Source: Nitrospira lenta (GTDB lineage Bacteria > Nitrospirota > Nitrospiria > Nitrospirales > Nitrospiraceae). Taken from it: 15,123 nt of DNA. Made by a program: the position numbers and the translations under genes. The first letter of the stretch is position 1, and each line of letters begins with the position of its first letter. The stretch spans positions 1 through 15,123 of the forward strand of contig CAMDRK010000025.1 of assembly GCA_945906715.1 (NCBI GenBank), in the 5' to 3' direction. The notes beneath the pieces are model-generated. The model was not told the DNA's origin. It did not search any database and was given only the letters and a program-made list of their open reading frames with translations. Shown in pieces: positions 1-7,422 of the stretch.

Positions 1-2647
1 CAATGGTGATCGGGACAATGATCTTGATCCGGCCCAGCGCCCGCTCCATATTTTCGAACGATCCGCCCCAGACGACATGGTACCCTTCCGGGAGCCGAAC
101 CTCCCGGGCCATCCGCTGCTGCGCCTCAGCCACAATGCCTCCAATGTCCCGCCCGTGCGTATTGAAGCTGACCGGCAGATACCGCTGGAGATGATCGCGG
201 TTGATACGCCCCGGTCCCTCGTGCATCCGGATGGTACCGAGATCGCTGAGGGGAATGAAGGCTCCGCTGCCGTCCGTCAGTCGAATATTCCCGATGGTCT
301 CGATGCTGTTCCGATACTGTTCCGGAAACCGCACGACCAAATTGAACCGTCGATTCTCTTCATAGACCCTGGTCGCAATTTCTCCTCCGATCGCGGTTGC
401 AATGACCTCGCGGACATCCGAAACATTGATACCGTGCCGGGCGATCTTACCCCGATCGATATCGATTGTAATGTAGGGCTGGCCGAAGAGTTGTTCTATT
501 TTTAAATCCTTGACGCCACGAATCGTGCCGAGGACGCCGGCAATCTTGTCTCCCGTGAGACGCAGCTCCTCCAGGTCTGGACCGAACAGTTTGACGGTCA
601 CCTCTGCACGTACCCCCGAAATCAATTCGTCCACCCGTTGCTGGATCGGCTGACTGAGGAGAAAGTTGGCGCCTGGCACCTGTGCCAGCCGCTCGCGGAC
701 TCGCTCTTTCAGCCCCGCCATGGTGGAGGCCGTCGTCCAGGTCTCAATCGGATGCAACACCGCGACGGAATCGCTTTCATTCGGCTCTTGCGGGTCGTTC
801 GCCAACTCCGTACGTCCGATTTTAGACACCATCATCTGCACTTCGGGAAACTCCAGCACCGCTTTCTGCACCTCCCGTTCGATCTTGATTGATTGCTCCA
901 ACGAAATGCTCGGCAAGCGGATCGTGAGGGGAGACATCGTGCCTTCATTCAGAATGGGCACAAACTCCGATCCTAAAAATGGAAAGAGCGCGATACTTCC
1001 TGCCAACATGAGTCCAGTAGCTATCAGCACCGTGTTCCGATGTCCTAACGCCCAGCGCAGCATAGGAAGATAGAGACGCTTGGCCCATCGGAGTACCCAG
1101 GGCTCGGAGTCGGCGTGCCCCGCCTTCAAAGTCAGTAAACACAACACCGGCGACAGGGTGATCGATAAAATGAGCGACACCATCAGGGCAATCATGATGG
1201 TATAGGCCATCGGCTTGAACATTTTGCCTTCCATACCTTCGAATGAGAGGATGGGCATAAAGACGATGATGATGATGATGATACCGAAGACGACAGGGCG
1301 GGCGACCTCACGAGCGGCATTGAGGATGAGGGCCTGTCGAGGCAGCCCCTGGTGACGGGGATCCGACATATGCCGGTGGATGTTTTCCACCAGTACCACA
1401 GAAGCATCGACCATCATGCCGATGGCGATGGCCAGACCGCCCAAGGACATCAGATTGGCCGTGAGATCGAACCGATCCATCACGAAGAACGTCACGAGCG
1501 GCGTCAGGATGAGCGTCGCCGCCACGATCAAGGCGCTCCTGGTATCGCCCAGGAACAAGAACAGCACGACCACCACCAGGAGAATACCCTCTCCCAACGC
1601 CTTATAGACGGTCGTCAAGGCGGCGGAGATCAATTCGATACGATCGTAAAAGGGAACGATCCGCCATCCTGCCGGCAGCAGTCCCTTCTCCTGTATCTCG
1701 GCGATCTTGCCTTTGATGCCTTCCACGACGTCGCGGGCGTTACCGCCGCGCAGCATGAGCACGATCCCGGCCGCCACCTCACGCTCACCGTTCAAGACGA
1801 CAGCGCCATGGCGAATGGCATGACCGATTTGTACCTGGGCGACGTCATGGATGTGCACCGGAGTGCCGCCCACTTCCTTGACGACGATGTCCTCGATGTC
1901 GCTCAATTTCCGGATCATCCCCACGCCGCGGACAATGTACTTTTCAGCATGGGTCTCCAGCACATTGCCGGAGGCATTCGCGTTGTTGTTTGCCACGGCG
2001 GCGAACACCTCGTGCAGCGCGAGATCGTATTTGCGCAACAGTTCAGGCTCGACGAGCACCTGATACTGTTTGACATACCCGCCTTGCGAGTTGACGTCGA
2101 TCACTCCGGGAACACCCTTGAGCAACGGCCGGATAATCCAGTCCAGCGCAGTTCGCTGCTCGATCAATTCATGTTCTACCGCGGCGGCATCCAGGCCGGC
2201 ATGAGGAGGGCCTTCCAGATAATACTGATATATCTCTCCCAGTCCGGTGCTGTTCGGCGCCATGCTCGGTTCAGACCCGGGCGGTAAATTCTCCTGCACT
2301 TCGATCAGCCGTTCGAGTACGAGTTGGCGGGCAAGGTTGATGTCCATATGATCGTCGAACACCACCGTAATCAACGACAGCCCTACTTTGGTGAGCGAAC
2401 GTAGTTCCGTCAGATGCGGAACCCCGGTGACTTGTTGTTCGATGGGAAAGGTCACCAGCCGCTCGACTTCTTCGGGGGACAAGCCAGGCGCTTTTGTGAC
2501 GATTTGCACGAGCACGCTCGTCACATCGGGAAACGCGTCGATCGAAATCGTACGGAAGGCATAGGCCCCCAAAAGGGTCAGGAGGCCGGCGAACGTGAGG
2601 ATGAGTAAGGGACGGCGAAGAGAAAACTCAAGAAGTTTATCAACCAT
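1..2647 (-). CDS. Heavy-metal efflux RND transporter, CzcA/CusA family (partial, C-terminus off the left edge)
   Basis: Inner-membrane proton-driven pump of a tripartite metal exporter. My translation from the ATG at 2647 stays open for 882 residues to the edge; the family is usually about 1,030-1,070 residues, so roughly 150-190 C-terminal residues are missing. The N-terminus (MVDKLLEFSLRRPLL) and first transmembrane helix are typical. The TM4 signature is at about residues 404-422 (GLAIAIGMMVDASVVLVEN), with Asp414 and Glu421 in the proton-relay positions. A run of six isoleucines near residue 456 lies in a membrane helix. The periplasmic stretch around 664-680 reads SQPIQQRVDELISGVR, as in CzcA-type divalent-cation pumps. 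The Met triad of CusA is not seen at the aligned places (Leu574, Glu674, Ile757). The start lies 2 bp after the adaptor stop, so translational coupling is likely; no strong Shine-Dalgarno is visible. Family is certain; metal specificity is not. Confidence 0.95.
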   Translation of the reverse strand, partial: MVDKLLEFSLRRPLLILTFAGLLTLLGAYAFRTISIDAFPDVTSVLVQIVTKAPGLSPEEVERLVTFPIEQQVTGVPHLTELRSLTKVGLSLITVVFDDHMDINLARQLVLERLIEVQENLPPGSEPSMAPNSTGLGEIYQYYLEGPPHAGLDAAAVEHELIEQRTALDWIIRPLLKGVPGVIDVNSQGGYVKQYQVLVEPELLRKYDLALHEVFAAVANNNANASGNVLETHAEKYIVRGVGMIRKLSDIEDIVVKEVGGTPVHIHDVAQVQIGHAIRHGAVVLNGEREVAAGIVLMLRGGNARDVVEGIKGKIAEIQEKGLLPAGWRIVPFYDRIELISAALTTVYKALGEGILLVVVVLFLFLGDTRSALIVAATLILTPLVTFFVMDRFDLTANLMSLGGLAIAIGMMVDASVVLVENIHRHMSDPRHQGLPRQALILNAAREVARPVVFGIIIIIIVFMPILSFEGMEGKMFKPMAYTIMIALMVSLILSITLSPVLCLLTLKAGHADSEPWVLRWAKRLYLPMLRWALGHRNTVLIATGLMLAGSIALFPFLGSEFVPILNEGTMSPLTIRLPSISLEQSIKIEREVQKAVLEFPEVQMMVSKIGRTELANDPQEPNESDSVAVLHPIETWTTASTMAGLKERVRERLAQVPGANFLLSQPIQQRVDELISGVRAEVTVKLFGPDLEELRLTGDKIAGVLGTIRGVKDLKIEQLFGQPYITIDIDRGKIARHGINVSDVREVIATAIGGEIATRVYEENRRFNLVVRFPEQYRNSIETIGNIRLTDGSGAFIPLSDLGTIRMHEGPGRINRDHLQRYLPVSFNTHGRDIGGIVAEAQQRMAREVRLPEGYHVVWGGSFENMERALGRIKIIVPITI

Positions 2648-2649
2648 GC

Positions 2650-3903
2650 TTAGTCTTTGGGCTTCAACAGCTCGGATTTCAAGGTAAAGGCTCCTTCCTT
2701 GACGACCACTTCCCCTTCCCGCAACCCTTCGAGAACCTCGGCGAAGACTCCATTTTTCTCGCCCACTTTGATGGTCCGCGCTTCAAAGATACCTGGTTCC
2801 TTTTGCACAAACACGAAGCTGCGATCCCGATCATGCTGAACGGCTGCTTCAGGAACGACCAGGACATCCGCGACCGGTTCGGACGAGACGCGGATCGTGG
2901 CAAACATCTCCGGCTTCAGGTGACCCTTGGAATTGTCCAAGATGAGGCGCACCTGCATGGTCCGTGTCGCGGGGTCGAGGACATCGCCGACATAGGAGAC
3001 GGTCCCCTGGAACACCTCGTCGGGATAGGCAGTCACAAAGACCTCGACCGGCTGATTCGCAACGGCAGTCGCGCGCTGCACATAGGAGACATCTTTTTCC
3101 GATACATTAGCCACCACCCAAACCGTCGAGAGATCGGCCACCGCAAACAGTTTATGGGTTGTTTCCACCAACTCGCCTTTGGTGAGGTCGCGCGTGATCA
3201 CCCGGCCGGCAAAGGGCGCCACAATGGAAACCTGCGAGCGGATTGTTTGGGTCCGCTCAAGAATTCCGATTTCTTTGTCGCCCATGCCCAACAACCGGAG
3301 CCCTTCACGCGCCTCCTGAGTCTCGGCGCGGATACCGATCATTTCTCCTTCGCGGCGCTGCGCCTCCGCTTGGCCGATGACTTTCTCTTGGTAAAGAAAC
3401 TGCGCCCGCTCATAGGCCTGCACCGCGACATGCCGCCGCGCGCGGGCCTTGAGATAGGCAGACTGGGCTAGTCCGAGATCACCGCTATGGAGCACCACCA
3501 ACAGCTGATTGGCTTTGACCATCTGCCCCAAGTCGGCATGCACCTCGGCCACCCGCCCACGGACGAGGGTCGTAATATTCGCCAACGCGTTCTCGTTCGG
3601 CCGTACGACGCCGGGGAAGGTACGGTAGGTACGAAATGTCGTTCGTCCAACCGGCTCCACCGTCACGCCAGATCGGGTGATTTCATCCGATGGGAGCCGA
3701 ACAAGACGCGCTTCGCCTGCCGAATGTTTTGTCTTGTTCTCCTCAGCCGGGGCCGGGGTCGGCGCACGGTCACAGCCCGTGAAGGAGGCCACCAGCAGCA
3801 GGCCGAAGAAGATGCTGCACATCGCGCGCAGATGGCCTCGCGGACGCGCATAAGACTCGCATCGAGTTGCATATCGGTGGGAGTAAATGACCATACCGCG
3901 CAT
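2650..3903 (-). CDS. Efflux RND periplasmic adaptor (HlyD/CzcB/CusB family), predicted lipoprotein
   Basis: Membrane-fusion protein linking the RND pump to the outer-membrane factor. It has 417 residues. After a long basic N-terminus comes a hydrophobic segment ending in SFTGCD, a plausible lipobox with Cys44 as the acylated residue. Asp at +2 would favour inner-membrane retention by the enterobacterial Lol rule, which fits an adaptor. The two lipoyl half-motifs are visible at about 110-137 (VRGRVAEVHADLGQMVKANQ) and 228-260 (VAPFAGRVITRDLTKGELV), with the alpha-hairpin between them. Beta-barrel and membrane-proximal domains follow. No Met-rich or His-rich metal-binding N-terminus is present. 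AAAAGGACAG precedes the ATG at 3903; internal ATGs at residues 4 and 28 are alternatives, but the later one would lose the basic n-region. It sits 15 bp after the outer-membrane factor gene and 2 bp before the pump. Confidence 0.93.
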   Translation of the reverse strand: MRGMVIYSHRYATRCESYARPRGHLRAMCSIFFGLLLVASFTGCDRAPTPAPAEENKTKHSAGEARLVRLPSDEITRSGVTVEPVGRTTFRTYRTFPGVVRPNENALANITTLVRGRVAEVHADLGQMVKANQLLVVLHSGDLGLAQSAYLKARARRHVAVQAYERAQFLYQEKVIGQAEAQRREGEMIGIRAETQEAREGLRLLGMGDKEIGILERTQTIRSQVSIVAPFAGRVITRDLTKGELVETTHKLFAVADLSTVWVVANVSEKDVSYVQRATAVANQPVEVFVTAYPDEVFQGTVSYVGDVLDPATRTMQVRLILDNSKGHLKPEMFATIRVSSEPVADVLVVPEAAVQHDRDRSFVFVQKEPGIFEARTIKVGEKNGVFAEVLEGLREGEVVVKEGAFTLKSELLKPKD

Positions 3904-3918
3904 CTGTCCTTTTCAGAA

Positions 3919-5187
3919 TTAGAGTGGGCCACCCAAGGCGCGTTCAAACCGCGTAAGCGCCAGAGAGAGTTCAAAGCGCGCCAGATTGTAATCCACGGTA
4001 ATCTGGCGTTGGACCCGTTGGGCATCGAGAACATCCAGGAGGCTGGAGGCACCCTGGCGGAAGCTCAATTGGGCGATGCGAAGCGCTTCTTGTGCTTGTT
4101 TCAAGAGCCCTTCCTCATAGACGAGGATCTGTTCCTGCGCCGTTTCCGCCTCGCGAGCATGTTGGTTGATAGCACGGTTGATCTCGTTCCTGGCACGAAG
4201 CAGCTCTGCCTCTTCTTTTCGTTGGGTGCCGAGCGCCGTCGCAATGTGCCCTTGTTGCAGATACCACAATGGCGTCGGCAGGCTCGCACCTGCAATCACC
4301 GCCTCTCGGCCTGCGTCCCTGGCATACCCGCCAAAGAAGGTCACGTTCGGCACACGGGCCTGCCGTTCTTTGGAAACGGTAAATTCAGCCTGCTCCACCA
4401 GTTTCCCATGGCGTTTGAGAACCGGATGTTGCGACAGATCCCTCGCCGCCATCTGCTCCGGATCCAGATGTTCCCGAAGCGACCGGAAATCCCCTTGCAC
4501 CTTGTAGCGAGGCCCCAAGGCCCCCGATGTCAAGGTGTCCAATCCGACAAGTTTCACGCGCACGGCATTCTTGGCTTTCGTCATCTCTTGCTTGGCCTTG
4601 AGCACCTCCACTTCCGCCTTCACCGATTCGAATTGAGGGCCCTCGCCGGATCGGACGCGAGCCTTTACGATACGCGCCACTTCCTGAACAATCTCCAAAT
4701 TCTGCTGGAGAAGGTCCACCGTCCGTTCCGCCAACAGCAGTTCGTAGAATACCTGCTTGACCTCCGCAATGAGATTGAGCTTGGCTTCATCGAGGCCAAC
4801 CGTCGCGCCGGCCAGACCGGCTTCTGCCGCATCCTTACGGGCTGCCCGCATGCCCGGCCATTCCACAGTCTGATGTAGCGTCAAGTTATACTCGGTCACA
4901 CGTGGCCCGCCGGTGGTAGGGTCTCGAAGTGCGCCGCTCCCAGTACCGCCGCCGAGCGTGGGGTTGGGATAGGCCCCGGCTTGGGTCCGCCTGCCTTCAT
5001 CCTGTTGGATCACGCTTTGGGCGCCTGCGATCGCCGGGTTCCGCTCCAGCGCCAAGTTAATGATGTGATCGAGATCGAACGTGGGCGTCTGCTCCTTCGC
5101 CTGACTGAAGGACGGCATCAGTGCCCCACTCGCCCCCGCTGCCATCACGATCATCAATAGGGCACAATTCCATAACCGAGCCAGCAT
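3919..5187 (-). CDS. Outer-membrane efflux factor, TolC/CzcC family
   Basis: Outer-membrane channel of the metal-efflux complex. It has 422 residues, the usual size for CzcC-type proteins. A Sec signal peptide ends near residue 30 (SFSQA/KEQ). There is no cysteine at the cleavage site, so it is not the acylated type. Two repeated outer-membrane-efflux domains follow: the first begins at LDHIINLALERNPAIAGAQ (about 39-57), the second near residue 235. Both have long alpha-helical coiled-coil stretches, and the C-terminal RQGASSLLDVLDAQR pattern is characteristic of the family. AAGGAG lies 7 nt before the ATG at 5187, a strong ribosome site that fixes the start. It is the first large gene of the operon; a small ORF (5590-5261) lies 73 bp upstream on the same strand. 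Family assignment is secure; the metal exported is not shown. Confidence 0.93.
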   Translation of the reverse strand: MLARLWNCALLMIVMAAGASGALMPSFSQAKEQTPTFDLDHIINLALERNPAIAGAQSVIQQDEGRRTQAGAYPNPTLGGGTGSGALRDPTTGGPRVTEYNLTLHQTVEWPGMRAARKDAAEAGLAGATVGLDEAKLNLIAEVKQVFYELLLAERTVDLLQQNLEIVQEVARIVKARVRSGEGPQFESVKAEVEVLKAKQEMTKAKNAVRVKLVGLDTLTSGALGPRYKVQGDFRSLREHLDPEQMAARDLSQHPVLKRHGKLVEQAEFTVSKERQARVPNVTFFGGYARDAGREAVIAGASLPTPLWYLQQGHIATALGTQRKEEAELLRARNEINRAINQHAREAETAQEQILVYEEGLLKQAQEALRIAQLSFRQGASSLLDVLDAQRVQRQITVDYNLARFELSLALTRFERALGGPL

Positions 5188-5260
5188 CTACTGTCTCCTT
5201 CGGAGTCACGATGAGGTTGTCTGATCGAGATCGAAGACGAAACAGACCTTCGTCGCTGCG

Positions 5261-5590
5261 CTAACTCGATCCGGTCGGAGGGTGTATGAGCCGGGAGACC
5301 AGAAGGATGGACGGAGGACTCTCGTTCATTGAGGCATGCAAGCGGCTTGAATCGCCATCTGACACAGGCACCCGAGAAACGACGTAGCCCTCCTGCGTCT
5401 CTTGCGGCGAATCGTCTTCGGAATCGGCCACCGCCCCTGCCTCGCTGAAATCGCAGGTTTGCCCACTCCTGGTATCGCCGGTCGAACCGCACAGGATATT
5501 GAATGACCACCCGATCTGCACGGCCGGGAATATGGTGCTTAGCAGCAGCCCAAAGATGAGGACGGAAAAGCATAAACGGATCGTTATCAC
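5261..5590 (-). CDS. Small secreted or membrane-anchored hypothetical protein heading the efflux operon
   Basis: A 109-residue ORF starting at GTG 5590. I do not recognise a domain. Residues 1-25 form a hydrophobic signal sequence (LCFSVLIFGLLLSTIFPAV). The rest is acidic and Ser/Thr-rich, with Cys34 and Cys46, and ends in a short hydrophobic patch (PPSILLVSRLIHPPTG). AAGGTG lies just upstream of the GTG. Its position before an RND metal-efflux operon recalls the small periplasmic accessory proteins often found there (CzcI-like), but the sequence alone does not show that homology. A perfect TTGACA with a TATAAG box lies immediately upstream, so the message could be nearly leaderless. The competing 139-residue frame over this DNA is arginine-rich and looks like a shadow. 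If this ORF is not translated, the stretch is a roughly 400-base leader. Confidence 0.5.
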   Translation of the reverse strand: MITIRLCFSVLIFGLLLSTIFPAVQIGWSFNILCGSTGDTRSGQTCDFSEAGAVADSEDDSPQETQEGYVVSRVPVSDGDSSRLHASMNESPPSILLVSRLIHPPTGSS

Positions 5591-5595
5591 AACAC

Positions 5596-5626
5596 CTTAT
5601 AAATACGAGGATGACCGGATTGTCAA
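5596..5626 (-). promoter_or_regulatory. Candidate proximal promoter: TTGACA, 19-bp spacer, TATAAG
   Basis: On the minus strand a perfect -35 box TTGACA (5626-5621) is followed 19 bp later by TATAAG (5601-5596), 5 of 6 to consensus. The spacer is longer than the usual 17 bp. Long spacers are a hallmark of MerR-controlled metal promoters, but this spacer is not clearly palindromic. Transcription would start around 5588-5590, at the GTG of the small ORF. Confidence 0.35.
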
Positions 5627-5664
5627 TGAGTTCGTTGAAATGTTCAGAGCAGCTCCCTTAAAAG

Positions 5665-5723
5665 GTCTCGGCATAGCTGAGACATTCGACACTATAGTAC
5701 CCTTCTCTCAGTCTCGGTTACAA
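5665..5723 (-). promoter_or_regulatory. Candidate distal promoter and operator for the efflux operon
   Basis: Read on the minus strand, TTGTAA (5723-5718) and TACTAT (5699-5694) are separated by 18 bp. Just downstream of the implied start is an inverted repeat, GTCTCGGC-ATA-GCTGAGAC (5665-5683), with one G/A mismatch. A further copy of GTCTCGG lies at 5711-5717 inside the promoter spacer. This arrangement would suit a repressor or activator site, but no regulator gene of the ArsR or MerR type is in the window. Both boxes match consensus only partly. Confidence 0.35.
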
Positions 5724-5828
5724 GAAAAACTGTTACCCCACATTATTCATAACGGTTCGTAACGAGACTGCGACGTGGCGCGCGGCAAGCACGAGGAGCG
5801 GGAATAGACCGGCAAAATCCATGTTATC

Positions 5829-5837
5829 TGCTACACT
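5829..5837 (+). promoter_or_regulatory. Candidate extended -10 promoter for the lipoprotein gene
   Basis: TGCTACACT has the TGN extension followed by a 4-of-6 -10 box (TACACT, 5832-5837). It lies about 47 bp before the ATG at 5884. The -35 position (near 5809-5814) matches poorly. It is the best forward candidate in the 5591-5883 intergenic region, which otherwise holds only the two minus-strand promoter candidates and their repeats. Confidence 0.3.
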
Positions 5838-5883
5838 TGTCTCAGTGCCGACACTGGACGCTCGACGCAACAAGGGGTGAGTA

Positions 5884-6522
5884 ATGCGGCTTCGGTATGA
5901 ATATGGGCTCGTGCTGATGGGAATGCTCTGGGGCTGTACGATGTTGCCCGGAGCCCCGCCGACAGCTCCGGCACCGGCTTCGTCGCCGATCTTTCGCGCC
6001 GAGGCGTCTGACACTGCGCTCTTGCACGCGATCCAGCGAGAACAAGAACCGCTTCTCCGCACCTGCACGCAGGATCAGTCCTGCGATCAGGTGTATTTCA
6101 CCCAGGCGATGCTCGCGCTATTCCAGAATGGCGAGGCGGCGGCGGCCTCCTTTCAACAAGCGCTGGCCACCGCGCCGAACGGCCCCTTCGCGGATTCCAG
6201 TGCGCGCTGGATTCGGTTCCTAGCCCACCGGCGTGCCCTCTCCACTTCTGCCGATGAACCACAAGGCGCGTTACTAGGGGTGATGAAGGGGTTGGTACGC
6301 ACATGGCTGGGGCAACCGCGAACTGCCCGTACGACGGCCACAGGGCGAACCGTGGAATCGGCCAAAACCCAGGATGTCGCCGTCCCTATTCTTCAGCGGC
6401 AGATTCGTGATCGCGAAAAACGGATCGCGGAGTTGACCGATCAGCTCAGTGCCCTCAAGCAGATCGACTTGGAGGCGCATCGGGCCAACAAGCTGAGCCC
6501 GCCGAGGACTCTGTCCAAGTAG
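5884..6522 (+). CDS. Putative lipoprotein with C-terminal coiled coil
   Basis: A 212-residue protein without a confidently recognised domain. The N-terminus MRLRYEYGLVLMGMLWGC looks like a lipoprotein signal with Cys18; the Trp at -2 is unusual but Gly at -1 and Leu at -3 fit. A Pro/Ala-rich linker follows (about 21-35). Next comes a helical region (about 70-118, QVYFTQAMLALFQNGEAAAA onwards) that resembles a tetratricopeptide-like helix pair. The end is a charged coiled coil (about 170-195, RQIRDREKRIAELTDQLSAL). Such small lipoproteins with a terminal coiled coil resemble the QseG type that accompanies some two-component systems; this is only a resemblance, and the nearest kinase here is 2.5 kb away. 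AAGGGG lies 6 nt upstream of the ATG. The efflux operon diverges from it. Confidence 0.75.
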   Translation: MRLRYEYGLVLMGMLWGCTMLPGAPPTAPAPASSPIFRAEASDTALLHAIQREQEPLLRTCTQDQSCDQVYFTQAMLALFQNGEAAAASFQQALATAPNGPFADSSARWIRFLAHRRALSTSADEPQGALLGVMKGLVRTWLGQPRTARTTATGRTVESAKTQDVAVPILQRQIRDREKRIAELTDQLSALKQIDLEAHRANKLSPPRTLSK

Positions 6523-6610
6523 TCACTGCTGGATGACAGCGCCTCTTCTAACCCATTTTGCCAGCCTCTGCTCCCAGCGTGCCGCACCCTCTTCCTGCTC
6601 CACTTTCAAA

Positions 6611-6626
6611 ATCACGAGGTTGTGAT
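6611..6626. repeat. Short inverted repeat ATCAC-N6-GTGAT
   Basis: Five-base arms around GAGGTT in the 222-bp gap between the lipoprotein and ComEA-like genes. It has the size and spacing of a Crp/FNR-like half-site pair, but the arms are too short to claim an operator. Nothing else convincing is seen in 6523-6744. Confidence 0.25.
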
Positions 6627-6744
6627 CCTTCCATAGGTGTCTGTCGTTTAACCCTTCGATTCCATACTCTCTCTTGCAGCGGAAACGCCGGACGCCTTAT
6701 CGCGTCTAACGATATAGAAACCACCTTCTCGCACAAAGGATCCC

Positions 6745-7143
6745 ATGCCTCAATCACCACGCCTCCGTTCTCTCGTATGTCGGGTCACGCATCTATGGCT
6801 TTCCGTCTCCTGCTTCCTGATGCTGAGTCTTACTTGCCTATGCACAGTTGCCTTCGCTGCCGACAGGACCGGGCCGCAGATTGACCCCCAACTCCAGCGC
6901 CCGCTGGACATTCCATTGGAACGATTGGAGCGCCCACTACAGACACCTGCCGGTCCCATAGAGCCGGTTGACTTGAATAGGGCATCGATTGAGCAACTCG
7001 TTGTGTTGCCTGGCATGAGCGTAACGCTAGCCCGACAGATCATTGAAGGCCGGCCCTATCACAGCAAGACGGAGTTGATACAGAAACACATTCTGTCGGA
7101 TACCGCGTACGACCGAATCAAAAACCTCATCGCCGTCGAATGA
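6745..7143 (+). CDS. Secreted ComEA-like helix-hairpin-helix protein
   Basis: A 132-residue protein with a Sec signal peptide: basic start, hydrophobic core, cleavage near CTVAFA/AD at residue 39. A Pro-rich linker follows (about 43-72). The C-terminal helix-hairpin-helix domain (75-132) begins VDLNRASIEQLVVLPGMS and ends YDRIKNLIAVE. This is the ComEA-type fold that binds double-stranded DNA non-specifically in the periplasm, for DNA uptake in competent bacteria. The hairpin reads LPGMS where LPGIG is usual, so the second glycine is replaced. AAGGA precedes the ATG closely. No other competence gene is in the window, so its role here is open; stand-alone secreted members of this family are common. 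Family confident, function not. Confidence 0.85.
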   Translation: MPQSPRLRSLVCRVTHLWLSVSCFLMLSLTCLCTVAFAADRTGPQIDPQLQRPLDIPLERLERPLQTPAGPIEPVDLNRASIEQLVVLPGMSVTLARQIIEGRPYHSKTELIQKHILSDTAYDRIKNLIAVE

Positions 7144-7348
7144 GACCCTGACGGCAATCCCACTTCAAAAAACCACAAGAACGATCTACCCGGTGTTCCC
7201 TTGAAGTCATTTTCCGCTATCTCATCAGCGGTATTGCCTTAACCCGCGTCGCACTTTTCAGGTTAACTCCAGTACTGCGATTGTCTTGCCTATTCCGGAA
7301 ACAGACTTGCTCCACACACGCACAACTGGTCGGATTTACGAATGTATT

Positions 7349-7390
7349 TTGCAACATAGCTCGGCCATGGGATAAGTGGGCTTGGGATAA
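7349..7390 (+). promoter_or_regulatory. Candidate promoter and direct repeat upstream of the response regulator
   Basis: TTGCAA (7349-7354) and GATAAG (7371-7376) are 16 bp apart, each 4 of 6 to consensus. TGGGATAA occurs twice, at 7368-7375 and 7383-7390, 15 bp apart. Transcription would start near 7383, giving a leader of about 40 nt that contains the hairpin at 7400-7415. The rest of the gap 7144-7422 shows only a weak stem (CCGCT/AGCGG, 7214-7231) after the ComEA-like gene. Confidence 0.3.
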
Positions 7391-7399
7391 TTTGTTCTC

Positions 7400-7415
7400 G
7401 CCCTGCAGTCAGGGC
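7400..7415 (+). promoter_or_regulatory. Hairpin overlapping the ribosome site of the response regulator
   Basis: GCCCTG-CAGT-CAGGGC is a perfect 6-bp stem with a 4-nt loop. Its 3' arm contains AGGG, the only Shine-Dalgarno-like sequence, 8-9 nt before the ATG at 7423. If it folds in the mRNA, it would mask the ribosome site. Confidence 0.45.
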
Positions 7416-7422
7416 ATACCTT

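Noticed and set aside
1265..1282. (GAT)6 triplet repeat
   Set aside because: It encodes six isoleucines in a transmembrane helix of the pump; a triplet change would not shift the frame, so a switching role is unlikely.
1352..2287. Plus-strand 311-residue ORF
   Set aside because: It is antisense to the RND pump, His/Asp-rich with no domain, and the opposite frame is a clear continuous RND protein.
2803..3471. Plus-strand 222-residue ORF
   Set aside because: Antisense shadow of the HlyD-type adaptor.
3487..4878. Plus-strand 463-residue ORF
   Set aside because: It runs antisense across the adaptor and outer-membrane factor genes and their junction; its composition is typical of a shadow frame.
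5154..5573. Minus-strand 139-residue ORF overlapping the small exported protein
   Set aside because: It is arginine-rich without signal or domain, and overlaps the outer-membrane factor start; the 109-residue frame is more protein-like.
5499..5762. Plus-strand 87-residue ORF in the divergent promoter region
   Set aside because: No ribosome site, no recognisable domain, and it overlaps promoter-like sequence and the small minus-strand ORF.
7214..7231. Possible terminator stem after the ComEA-like gene
   Set aside because: Only a 5-bp stem with an 8-nt loop and no U tract; too weak to annotate.
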